Origin: Clostridiales bacterium
Lineage (GTDB): Bacteria > Bacillota > Clostridia > Christensenellales > Pumilibacteraceae
Direction of reading: 5' to 3'
Assembly (NCBI GenBank): GCA_029070965.1
Contig: JAIEBI010000034.1
Location: 1 to 58,417, forward strand
Length of the DNA stretch: 58,417 nt
Shown here: one piece after another, positions 5,885-13,429 of the stretch
How the letters are laid out: each line of letters begins with the position of its first letter
Numbering within the stretch: the stretch's first letter is position 1
Translations under genes and position numbers: made by a program
The notes under the pieces: generated by a model
Seen by the model: only the letters and a program-made list of their open reading frames with translations
The model's database searches: none
What the model was told of the DNA's origin: nothing

Positions 5885-7036
5885 TTATTTTGTCAGCTCG
5901 CCTGCCAACGTCGCCAATTCGGCTTCCGTATCGGCATTGACAGCCGACTTAATCGTAACAATGTTTTCCACAAACGTTATGTTCTTCATCGTTTCGAACT
6001 GAGCGCGCATGAGTTTGCCCGACATAGGCGCCCATGTTCCGTTTTCTATAAACGCAACCTTGCGGCTTTGGAAATTTTTGCTTTTGAGCCTGTTTATAAA
6101 CAGCTCGGTCATAGGGAAAAGCCCGCCGTCATAAGTTACCGAAGCCAATACAAGCCTATCGTAACGGAACGCCGATTCCACCGCTTCGGCAATATCGTCG
6201 CGCGCAAGATCGAAAACCTCGACGCGCAAGCCCGATTTTTCGAGTATGGTCGCAAGCCGCTTTGCCGCCTCTTGGGTGTTACCGTAAATGGACGAATACG
6301 CCACCGTTACGCCCTTGTCCTCCGGCACGTACGAGCTCCACGTATTGTATTTGCCTATATAGTAACGGAGGTTTTCCGTGAGCATCGGTCCGTGCAACGG
6401 ACAAATGATTTTAATGTCGAGCTGAGCCGCCTTCTTTAACGCGCTCTGCACTGTCGAGCCGTACTTGCCGACAATGTTTATATAATATCTACGCGCCTCG
6501 CACGTCCAGTCCTCGTCCACATCCAGCGCACCGAACTTACCGAACGCGTCAGCAGAGAACAGTACCTTTTCGGTCTTTTCATACGTGAACATAACTTCAG
6601 GCCAATGCACCATCGGCGCAAATATAAATTTGAGCGTATGCTTGCCGAGCGACAATTCGTCGCCGTCTTTCACTACCAATGTTTTATCGAAAATGTGTCC
6701 GTAAAAACGTTCAGCAATATTAAAGGTTTTTTCGTTGCCTACAACAACCGTATTAGGATATTTGTGCAAAAACGCCTTTATGCTCGACGAATGGTCTGGC
6801 TCCATATGCGAAATTATGATATAGTCGGGAACTCTGCCCGCCAATGCTATCTCTACGTTGGACAGCCATTCCTCGGTTTTGCGCTTGTCCACAGTGTCGA
6901 ACACAGCTATTTTTTCGTCCGTGATTGTATAGGAATTGTACGAAACACCGTTAGGCACTACGTACTGTCCCTCGAACAAATCCAATGTTTTGTCGTTGAC
7001 ACCAACATATCTTATGCTGTCGGTTACTGCAATCAT
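5885..7036 (-). CDS. fprA: FprA-family A-type flavoprotein (flavodiiron oxygen/NO reductase)
   Basis: This 383-aa protein is a complete A-type flavodiiron protein. The N-terminal metallo-beta-lactamase-like domain carries the diiron ligands ISHMEPDHSSS (H-x-E-x-D-H), VHWPEVMF, SADAFGKFG and PLHGPML. The C-terminal flavodoxin domain starts at VAYSSIYGNTQEAA (about residue 245). Such proteins reduce O2 to water, or NO to N2O, in anaerobes, receiving electrons from rubredoxin or NADH:rubredoxin reductase in the cytoplasm. The start has GAGGT about eight bases upstream. It is the last gene of a run of four on this strand (ligase-like, Mrp, acetyltransferase, FprA), separated by gaps of 1 to 30 bases. 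Confidence 0.95.
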   Translation of the reverse strand: MIAVTDSIRYVGVNDKTLDLFEGQYVVPNGVSYNSYTITDEKIAVFDTVDKRKTEEWLSNVEIALAGRVPDYIIISHMEPDHSSSIKAFLHKYPNTVVVGNEKTFNIAERFYGHIFDKTLVVKDGDELSLGKHTLKFIFAPMVHWPEVMFTYEKTEKVLFSADAFGKFGALDVDEDWTCEARRYYINIVGKYGSTVQSALKKAAQLDIKIICPLHGPMLTENLRYYIGKYNTWSSYVPEDKGVTVAYSSIYGNTQEAAKRLATILEKSGLRVEVFDLARDDIAEAVESAFRYDRLVLASVTYDGGLFPMTELFINRLKSKNFQSRKVAFIENGTWAPMSGKLMRAQFETMKNITFVENIVTIKSAVNADTEAELATLAGELTK

Positions 7037-7066
7037 GATTTTTACCTCAATATTATTTTTTATAAA

Positions 7067-7690
7067 TTAGCTTAAAAGCTCTTGTTTGTACTTTAACGAG
7101 TCTGCTTCGGTTATTGTACGCACAACGCGCGCGGGGTTACCGTAAGCCAAGCTGTTGTCGGGAATTTTTCCCGCTACTACCGAACCTGCGCCTATAACGC
7201 AACCAGAACCAATTTCTGCGCCCGCAAGTATAGTAACATTGCCCGCTATCCAACAATTATCGCCAATCGTTATGGGCGCGCCATACTCCTTGCAAACAAT
7301 TCGTCCGTCCTCCGTCATGTACGGACAGCGTTCTTGATGCACCAATGGGTGCTTGGGCGTAAGTATTGACACGTTAGGTCCGAAAAACACATTATCGCCT
7401 ATCGTCACCGGACAAACGTCCAAAATAGTCAAATTGTAGTTGGCGAAGAAGTTTTTGCCTATCTTAGTGAACACGCCGTAATCGAAATATATAGGACCAC
7501 GAATATTGAACATTCCTTCTTTTTTGAACGGTAACAACTCATCGAGTATAGCACGCCGCTTTTCGCTCTCGCTCGGCATAGTGTCGTTATACAGCTTGCA
7601 AAGCTCTTCCGCTCTTCTACAAAGCGCCGATAGTTCGGCGTCGGTAGAGTCGTAAATCTTTCCCGCAAGCATCTTTTCCTTTTCCGTCAT
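7067..7690 (-). CDS. Sugar O-acetyltransferase (maltose/galactoside acetyltransferase family)
   Basis: The 207-aa protein has the standard length and layout of the LacA/Maa group. The N-terminal helical cap is EKEKMLAGKIYDSTDAEL, followed by a left-handed beta-helix of hexapeptide repeats (GDNVFFGPNVSILTPKHP, IGDNCWIAGNVTILAGAEIG, VIGAGSVV). The catalytic histidine lies in TPKHPLVHQERC. It transfers acetyl groups from acetyl-CoA to sugars in the cytoplasm, often as a detoxifying step. AGGAG lies seven bases before the ATG. The stop of the upstream Mrp gene is nine bases away, so the two are co-transcribed. Confidence 0.92.
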   Translation of the reverse strand: MTEKEKMLAGKIYDSTDAELSALCRRAEELCKLYNDTMPSESEKRRAILDELLPFKKEGMFNIRGPIYFDYGVFTKIGKNFFANYNLTILDVCPVTIGDNVFFGPNVSILTPKHPLVHQERCPYMTEDGRIVCKEYGAPITIGDNCWIAGNVTILAGAEIGSGCVIGAGSVVAGKIPDNSLAYGNPARVVRTITEADSLKYKQELLS

Positions 7691-7699
7691 TGCTTACTC

Positions 7700-8530
7700 C
7701 TAATGCTTGTTTACCGGCAAGCCGCTCTCCAAAATATCAATGGCGGGATCGATATAGTCAAACGTTTGCACGTCCATTTTGCCGCCGTCGGCAGCCGCAA
7801 CCAGCTTGGCGTCATACGGGATTTCGGCAAGCACCGGCAAACCGAACTTTTGAGCTGTATCGCCGACAGTCTTGCCGTCGCCGAATACGTTTATGCGCTT
7901 ACCGCAATCGGGACAAACAACGTAACTCATGTTTTCCACAATTCCGAGTACGGGGATTTTCATAAGGTTAGCCATATTGACTGCTTTTTCCACTATCATA
8001 GACACGAGCTCTTGCGGAGTCGTAACCACAACGATACCGTCTATTTTTATAGACTGGAACACTGTCAGCGGCACGTCACCTGTCCCGGGCGGACAGTCTA
8101 TAAACATATAGTCGATGTCGCCCCAAATGACGTCAGTCCAAAACTGCTTGACCATACCGGCTATTACCGGACCGCGCCAAACAATTGGGTCGCTCTCGTT
8201 TTCCAAAAGCAAATTAGACGAAATAATCTTTATTCCCGCCGCAGTCTTTACGGGATACATTCCTATGCCGTCACTTTGCACGTCGCCGCGCACGCCGTAC
8301 ATTTTGGGTATGGACGCGCCCGTAACGTCGGCGTCCAGCACCGCTGTACTATACCCTTTTTTGTTCATAGCCGCGGCAAGCATAGCAGTAACAGACGACT
8401 TGCCTACGCCGCCTTTGCCGCTTACAACGGCTATTACGCGCTTAATCCGCGACAGCTCGTGCGGGTTATCCGTTTGCGGCGCAGAGCATTTTTCACCGCA
8501 AGTACTGCAATTATGTGTACATTCACTCAT
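7700..8530 (-). CDS. Mrp/NBP35-family iron-sulfur cluster carrier ATPase
   Basis: The 276-aa P-loop protein has the deviant Walker A motif VVSGKGGVGKSS (about residues 35-46), the Mrp signatures DADVTGASIPKMYG and DCPPGTGDVPL, and a CPDC pair (VVCPDCGKR, about residues 208-216) that bridges a [4Fe-4S] cluster in the dimer. The N-terminus has a cysteine cluster (CTHNCSTCGEKC), like the extra cluster site of NBP35. It would deliver clusters to cytoplasmic apo-proteins. The ATG at 8530 has AGGAG about seven bases upstream; an open frame extends to 8683 inside the upstream gene and is not used. It lies one base after the stop of the ligase-like gene. Confidence 0.93.
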   Translation of the reverse strand: MSECTHNCSTCGEKCSAPQTDNPHELSRIKRVIAVVSGKGGVGKSSVTAMLAAAMNKKGYSTAVLDADVTGASIPKMYGVRGDVQSDGIGMYPVKTAAGIKIISSNLLLENESDPIVWRGPVIAGMVKQFWTDVIWGDIDYMFIDCPPGTGDVPLTVFQSIKIDGIVVVTTPQELVSMIVEKAVNMANLMKIPVLGIVENMSYVVCPDCGKRINVFGDGKTVGDTAQKFGLPVLAEIPYDAKLVAAADGGKMDVQTFDYIDPAIDILESGLPVNKH

Positions 8531-8531
8531 G

Positions 8532-10079
8532 TTATTCTCCTGCCGATTGCTCGGATATACCTTGATTTGTATTTTGGGATTCGGGAATAGATACTTGGGA
8601 ATTTGACGCCGACTCGATATTGGCATTTTCATCGCTTGGCGCTGCGTCTGCACGACGCTTGCGTTTGCGCAACCACTCGACAAGCTTTAACGGTTTAACA
8701 ACGTCCGGCTTTTGCTGTTTCACATCGCACTCGATAAGCGCAAGCATAATTGCGTAATAAAGCAAATGCGTCGCCGAAGTCATTGCTATGTCGAGCAATG
8801 CGTTGCACAACATAGCAAGTATTGTAAGCGCCACAAAAACGCGCTCCACCGTCAGCTTGGCACCGAAAGTAAGCCGAACTGTTTTGTATCTATGATAAAT
8901 ATATGCCGCCAAACCCAACAAGCCGCCGCAAAACAAATATGTGAGCGGAGTGCAATGAAACGAATAATACCAGTGCGCATCATTCAATCGCAAGAACCAC
9001 AAGCCTATTCCGAAAATAGGCGTCTTACACCATGCGTTAAACCCGCTTTTCCATAGATTAGTGCGCCCGCTGCCGGTGACGTTGCCGGAAAACAGCGCAG
9101 TAATTTTATCCATAATCCAATGCCGCAATACCACAGCCAGCGCGATTGCGGCAACTACAGCCAGCGCAAACATTATAAGATATCCGAGTTTACCAGTCTT
9201 CTTTTTAAAACACAGCGCAATCGAAACAATCACCGTACCGGGTACGGCGACGACAAGCGACGCGCGAGAATAGGTTGCAACAATAACAAACAGCTCAAGC
9301 GCGACAAGCAACAAGAATAAATAACCGTGCTTATACTTGTACACAAAGTAGAATGTAATCGGAATTGCCATTGTGACGATAGCCGCGCCGGTATTCGGTC
9401 CGACAAAACCCAGTTTCAAATAATCCTTTACTACCCAAATTTGCAAATTAAAATCGTTAATGATGAATTTTTGTAAGTAATCGACAGCAATAACCATTGC
9501 CGCAACAATAAGCGCCCAACCAAAATACTCGACGGTCTTTCTACCCTCATACTCGCCGCAATTAACCATAAGCGCATACGGCAGTATAGTCGATACTGCA
9601 ATAGCCAAGGACATTGTAAATCCGCTTACAGTCATGAAACTGCTGCCCAGTCCGCCGATTATCAATGCTCCATACATTAATGCGAGCGAAATTGTAAAGT
9701 ACGCTCTTTTATAAATTTGCTTCCATTTTTTATAATACAAAATATTAAATAAAAGCGCCGCTACCAGTACGACAAGCACTATACACAACACGGAAATATT
9801 GAGCGGAGTATTGAAATGCCCTGTTTCAGGTTTGGTATTTTCGGACATCACAAAAGCGCACATCATTAAAAACGGCATTAAAACAAAAGAATTTTTGCAA
9901 AAAAGCAATGCAGGCACAAGCAAAACAGCGAGCAATACCGCGCCTACAACCGGAATATCCAAAGTGTGTGCGAGAATACACACCACGCCGTATGCAACAA
10001 TATACCAAACGGAATTGCACAGCTTGTCCGCCACTCTCCCGAATTTGCTATTGACTATTTTGTCAAACTTTTCTTTCAT
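8532..10079 (-). CDS. O-antigen ligase/polymerase-like integral membrane protein
   Basis: The 515-aa protein has about ten to eleven hydrophobic helices and a large central extracytoplasmic loop (about residues 335-370, RHWIMDKITALFSGN, GSGRTNLWKSGFNAW), as in the Wzy_C/WaaL superfamily. The GSGRTNLW stretch is the family's recognisable signature. The C-terminal 80 residues are soluble and low in complexity (RKRKRRADAAPSDENAN). It may polymerise or attach surface glycans, or belong to the bicarbonate-transporter-like subset of the superfamily. The ATG at 10079 has no Shine-Dalgarno site and starts about seven bases after the -10 box, which suggests a leaderless mRNA. An upstream in-frame ATG at 10118 lies upstream of the -35 element. 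Confidence 0.83.
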   Translation of the reverse strand: MKEKFDKIVNSKFGRVADKLCNSVWYIVAYGVVCILAHTLDIPVVGAVLLAVLLVPALLFCKNSFVLMPFLMMCAFVMSENTKPETGHFNTPLNISVLCIVLVVLVAALLFNILYYKKWKQIYKRAYFTISLALMYGALIIGGLGSSFMTVSGFTMSLAIAVSTILPYALMVNCGEYEGRKTVEYFGWALIVAAMVIAVDYLQKFIINDFNLQIWVVKDYLKLGFVGPNTGAAIVTMAIPITFYFVYKYKHGYLFLLLVALELFVIVATYSRASLVVAVPGTVIVSIALCFKKKTGKLGYLIMFALAVVAAIALAVVLRHWIMDKITALFSGNVTGSGRTNLWKSGFNAWCKTPIFGIGLWFLRLNDAHWYYSFHCTPLTYLFCGGLLGLAAYIYHRYKTVRLTFGAKLTVERVFVALTILAMLCNALLDIAMTSATHLLYYAIMLALIECDVKQQKPDVVKPLKLVEWLRKRKRRADAAPSDENANIESASNSQVSIPESQNTNQGISEQSAGE

Positions 10080-10086
10080 CTTTATT

Positions 10087-10115
10087 ATTGTATCATTATT
10101 ATGCTTATTCGTCAA
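10087..10115 (-). promoter_or_regulatory. Sigma-A promoter, near-leaderless, for the ligase-like operon
   Basis: TTGACG (10115-10110), a 17-bp spacer and TACAAT (10092-10087). The -10 box ends eight bases before the ATG at 10079, so the predicted +1 falls one base before the start codon. Confidence 0.72.
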
Positions 10116-10141
10116 CAAAAAAGCAAAATGATTTGTCCGAA

Positions 10142-11203
10142 TTATTTAAATTTGATTTTATCTTCGGCTAAACGCTTTACAAATGACAACAACAGTTCGT
10201 TAGCTGCGGCAGCGTCGTCGCCAAGCCAAGTAAGTGAAAAACAATGGTTTGAGCCCGAATAGCGCGCCGAAAAATATTCGTAATATATACCGTTTTTATC
10301 TAAAATGTCTATCATAACGTCGCCCTGCCCTTTGCAAAACGTATCGTTATCCGAGTATATTATAAACGTTGGCGGATAGCCCTCTCCGACAAGCTCGGCG
10401 GGCATAGACACTTCACGGTATTCATAACGGTCGAACTCGACGGGTTTTATTCCAGCCATACTTAAAATAACGCCGTTGTCCAGCCCGAACGGATATTTTG
10501 TTTCCAGTACTGTACGCATATCGTAAATGCCGCAGTTAAGAAGCGCGCCGAATATACGAAATTTGGGAGCAAAACCCAAAACAGACTTTAACTTGTCGGA
10601 ACAGTTAAATGCGCCCATCATAGCGGCATAATATCCACCGGCGCTATCCCCGCCTACAAAAATTCGTTCACGGTCTATGTTATAGGTTTCCGCATTGTCA
10701 TACACAAAATTTGCCGCAGTTACAATATGCCTCAACGGTTCGGGATACGCATATTGCGGGGCAAGTCCGTAGTTTACGCAAAACACTGTAAAACCATGCA
10801 ACGCAAAAAATTGTGACCGCCCCTTGCGATATTTTTTGTCACCGGCTGAAAAGCCACCGCCATGTATCAATATTATAGCGGGCTGTTTTTCTTCCTTGTT
10901 TGCACGGTAAAAATCCAGCTTGCACACTGACGGCAAAGATTTGTCGTAAACTATATCCGATTGAACCTCGATATTCTTAATGTTATCTTTATTTACGTAA
11001 GGACAGGTGTTTTGAGAAAGCGCAAAAAGAATGTCGATTGCTTGAAACAGCTTTTTAGTCAAATGAACAGAACGTTTACGCTGACGCTTTTCCTTTGCAG
11101 TCAAATTAGGATGCTCATATTCGGAATTATTTAAAATTTCCTCGTCCAACTTCCGCACGCGTTCAAGGTCGTTCATTTCATAGTTATCGTCATTATACTC
11201 CAT
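10142..11203 (-). CDS. Alpha/beta-hydrolase esterase (HGGG family)
   Basis: The 353-aa protein is an alpha/beta hydrolase of the hormone-sensitive-lipase/carboxylesterase type. ILIHGGGFSAGDKK (about residues 133-146) is the oxyanion-hole HGGG motif, VGGDSAGGYYA (about 189-199) is the nucleophile elbow with the catalytic serine, and the acid-histidine part is IIYSDNDTFC and SNHCFSL. The first 80 residues are charged and have no signal peptide, so it is cytoplasmic. Likely substrates are short acyl esters, for example acetylated sugars. AAGGGG lies seven bases before the ATG. It sits downstream of the flavin reductase with a 45-base gap and probably shares its promoter. Confidence 0.88.
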   Translation of the reverse strand: MEYNDDNYEMNDLERVRKLDEEILNNSEYEHPNLTAKEKRQRKRSVHLTKKLFQAIDILFALSQNTCPYVNKDNIKNIEVQSDIVYDKSLPSVCKLDFYRANKEEKQPAIILIHGGGFSAGDKKYRKGRSQFFALHGFTVFCVNYGLAPQYAYPEPLRHIVTAANFVYDNAETYNIDRERIFVGGDSAGGYYAAMMGAFNCSDKLKSVLGFAPKFRIFGALLNCGIYDMRTVLETKYPFGLDNGVILSMAGIKPVEFDRYEYREVSMPAELVGEGYPPTFIIYSDNDTFCKGQGDVMIDILDKNGIYYEYFSARYSGSNHCFSLTWLGDDAAAANELLLSFVKRLAEDKIKFK

Positions 11204-11248
11204 AATTACCCCTTAGAATATCGATATCAATAACGTCCTAATCCGACA

Positions 11249-11785
11249 TTAAACATTTTTGCCCATCTCGTATGATTGGTCGATAAAGCGAGTGCCTTTA
11301 ATTTCACCATTGTCGGTTACGCCTACGCCGCGCACCACTCCCTTAATGCTTACGCCGTCAAAACAATCCACCCAGCCCTGCACTGCAGTCAATGCTCCGT
11401 CCATAGCCTTTTCGTCCTCGTCCGCAGCAGTAGCAAGCAAATACACGTCGGTAAATTTGTTTTGACGCGGATAAAGCGGGTTTAACCGGTCTATAAAGGT
11501 CTTTAACTGTCCGCACACCGAGTAGAAATAAACGGGTGTTGCAAAAGCAATAACATCAGCATTTTGCAAATCTTCGTACAACCCGTTCATATCGTCGTTC
11601 AGGACGCAAGCGTCGTGCGACTGACAATACATACAACCTATGCAGTACTTTAAGTTCAACTCGCGCACTGATAAAATTTTAACTTCGTTGCCGACTGACA
11701 ATGCGCCGTCGGCAAACGCTTTTGCCAAAAGCTCTGAATTGCCGTCCTTGCGCGGCGAGCTTGTTACAACTAATACTTTTTTCAT
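11249..11785 (-). CDS. Flavodoxin-family NAD(P)H-dependent FMN reductase
   Basis: The 178-aa protein opens with KVLVVTSSPRKDGNSELLA, an FMN phosphate loop. CIGCMYCQSHDAC (about residues 48-60) resembles the cysteine motif of iron-sulfur flavoproteins, and FATPVYFYSVCGQLKTFIDRLNPLY completes the fold. It is a second, only moderately similar relative of the reductase at 4332-4877. AGGAG is seven bases upstream of the ATG, and the promoter TTGCAA-17-TATAAT lies just before. Electron donor and substrate are not readable from sequence. Confidence 0.88.
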   Translation of the reverse strand: MKKVLVVTSSPRKDGNSELLAKAFADGALSVGNEVKILSVRELNLKYCIGCMYCQSHDACVLNDDMNGLYEDLQNADVIAFATPVYFYSVCGQLKTFIDRLNPLYPRQNKFTDVYLLATAADEDEKAMDGALTAVQGWVDCFDGVSIKGVVRGVGVTDNGEIKGTRFIDQSYEMGKNV

Positions 11786-11807
11786 ATTTTCTCCTCAATT
11801 ACATTGC

Positions 11808-11836
11808 ATTATATCACATCAAAACTAAAATTGCAA
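11808..11836 (-). promoter_or_regulatory. Sigma-A promoter of the flavin reductase/esterase unit
   Basis: TTGCAA (11836-11831), a 17-bp spacer and TATAAT (11813-11808) on the minus strand. The transcript start would be about 15-20 bases before the ATG at 11785. Confidence 0.78.
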
Positions 11837-11863
11837 TGCTTATTTATAAACCACAATATGCAA

Positions 11864-11889
11864 AAAGGCAAAGCAAAAGCTTTACCTTT
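11864..11889 (-). terminator. Terminator closing the protease-Opp operon
   Basis: The 11-bp stem AAAGGTAAAGC/GCTTTGCCTTT with one G-U pair and a TTTT loop is followed by five T on the minus strand. It begins ten bases after the stop of the last gene of the run. Confidence 0.8.
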
Positions 11890-11898
11890 CGAAAATAT

Positions 11899-12159
11899 TT
11901 ATTTAACGAACCAACCGTTGAGCCAACACGTTACTATGGCGGCAGCAAGACCGAAACCGACAACTATCGCAAAAATCCGTGGCAAGTACGCTGCAAACCA
12001 AGCGCGCATCATAGCATGTCTTTCTTTGCGCGTAGGTTTATCCTCATCGGCGATTTTTTTATCGGACTTTGTGGGACGATACCAAGAAAACCCGTCCACG
12101 TTCATGTCCGAAATTATTCTGCCGTCGTCATCGGCATACTTTTTCTTTTTTTTGCCCAA
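11899..12159 (-). CDS. Small basic single-span membrane protein at the end of the Opp operon
   Basis: This 86-aa protein is not recognised. It starts with a lysine run (GKKKKK), continues with a charged cytoplasmic half (ADDDGRIISDMN, TKSDKKIADEDKPTRKERH) and ends with one hydrophobic helix (about residues 61-83, LPRIFAIVVGFGLAAAIVTC). It begins at TTG with GAGAGG six bases upstream; no ATG or GTG fits. It lies ten bases downstream of the OppF gene and just before the operon terminator. A helper of the transporter is plausible from position only. Confidence 0.65.
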   Translation of the reverse strand: MGKKKKKYADDDGRIISDMNVDGFSWYRPTKSDKKIADEDKPTRKERHAMMRAWFAAYLPRIFAIVVGFGLAAAIVTCWLNGWFVK

Positions 12160-12169
12160 ATCGTCCCTC

Positions 12170-13429
12170 TCAGTCTTGAGGATATAAATGACAAGCGCAC
12201 ATATGCCCGTTGCCGTAATCCTTAAACTTAGGTTCTACATGCTTACATATTTCCATACACCGCGAGCAGCGGGTGTGGAACTTACAGCCTGACGGCGGAT
12301 GAGCAGGGCTGGGTATATCGCCCTGCAACACTATACGATTGCCCTTGTAGTGCGGATCGGGCACAGGAACAGCGGAAAGCAATGCGTGAGTGTACGGGTG
12401 CATGGGACTGTTAAAGATATCCTTTTCATCGCCCATCTCGACAAACGTACCCAAATACATAACGCCTACCCTGTCGGAAATATGTTGAACAACGCTCAAA
12501 TCGTGAGAGATGAACAAATACGTCAAATTAAGATCACGCTGCAATTCTTTTAACAGGTTGATTACCTGGGCTTGAATGGACACGTCAAGCGCGGATACAG
12601 GCTCATCGCACACAACAAACTTAGGCTTAACCGCAAGCGCTCGCGCAATACAAATACGTTGACGTTGACCACCCGAAAACTCGTGCGGATATCTATCAAA
12701 GTAAAAATCCTGCAAACCGCATTTGCGCATTATGTCTATTACATAATCGCGGTATTCGGATTTAGGAACGATTTTGTGAACCTTGACCGCCTCGCCGATA
12801 ATTTGACCAACGGGACTGCGCGGCGGAAGACTGCCGTACGGGTCTTGGAATATTATTTGCATTTGTGTGCGGAATTTGCGCAGCGCACTCGGTTTCAACG
12901 CGGTAATTTCCGTTCCCTCGAAAAACACCTTGCCGTCCGTTATATCGAATAGGCGCAGTACACTCCTGCCCATAGTGCTTTTTCCGCAACCGCTTTCGCC
13001 CACTATTCCGAGCGTTTCGCCGCGCTTGACCTTAAAGCTGACGCCGTTGACAGCCTTTACGTACGTTTTATCAAGTATAATTTTTCTTTTAAACTGAGTA
13101 ACGTCCGTCTTTTTGCCGCCTTGTTCAGCTTCCGTAACAACCTTGGTAGCGTCGTCGGACGCTGTAATTACGTCCGATTGTTCGACCGACGTTTCGGGCG
13201 CGACAACATTGTCGTCACCTTTTTCAGGCTCGACGGAGGATGCGGCATTTTGCATAGCAGTCGATGCGGGATCGGGATTATTCAATACAGGAACTTTAAC
13301 GAGCTTAAATTCTTTTCTTGTCAAAAAGTATTTTTTAAGGTCGTAAACTTCCAAAATATAATCATCGGTCTTCGCTTCGTCTTGCGCTACCTCGCCGTTT
13401 ATAACTTCGGGTTTGATTTCTTCCGACAT
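12170..13429 (-). CDS. oppF: Oligopeptide ABC transporter ATPase OppF, with a low-complexity insert
   Basis: The 419-aa ATPase has Walker A GESGCGKST (about residues 160-168), Q-loop MQIIFQDPYGSLPPR, signature SGGQRQRICIARAL, Walker B FVVCDEPVSALD and switch histidine ISHDLSV. It ends with the Opp/Dpp C-terminal cysteine motif (C-x-FHTRC, C-x4-C) that binds an iron-sulfur cluster in related proteins. An unusual acidic, disordered insert of about 75 residues (45-120, rich in D, E, S, V, T) separates the first beta-strand from the rest of the domain. With OppD it powers peptide import. The start overlaps the OppD stop (TAATG), with GGAGAA before it. Confidence 0.93.
   Translation of the reverse strand: MSEEIKPEVINGEVAQDEAKTDDYILEVYDLKKYFLTRKEFKLVKVPVLNNPDPASTAMQNAASSVEPEKGDDNVVAPETSVEQSDVITASDDATKVVTEAEQGGKKTDVTQFKRKIILDKTYVKAVNGVSFKVKRGETLGIVGESGCGKSTMGRSVLRLFDITDGKVFFEGTEITALKPSALRKFRTQMQIIFQDPYGSLPPRSPVGQIIGEAVKVHKIVPKSEYRDYVIDIMRKCGLQDFYFDRYPHEFSGGQRQRICIARALAVKPKFVVCDEPVSALDVSIQAQVINLLKELQRDLNLTYLFISHDLSVVQHISDRVGVMYLGTFVEMGDEKDIFNSPMHPYTHALLSAVPVPDPHYKGNRIVLQGDIPSPAHPPSGCKFHTRCSRCMEICKHVEPKFKDYGNGHMCACHLYPQD

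Noticed and set aside
7703-8590. 295-codon plus-strand frame opposite the Mrp gene
   Set aside because: Antisense shadow: the minus strand has Walker A, CPxC and a good ribosome site, while this frame has none.
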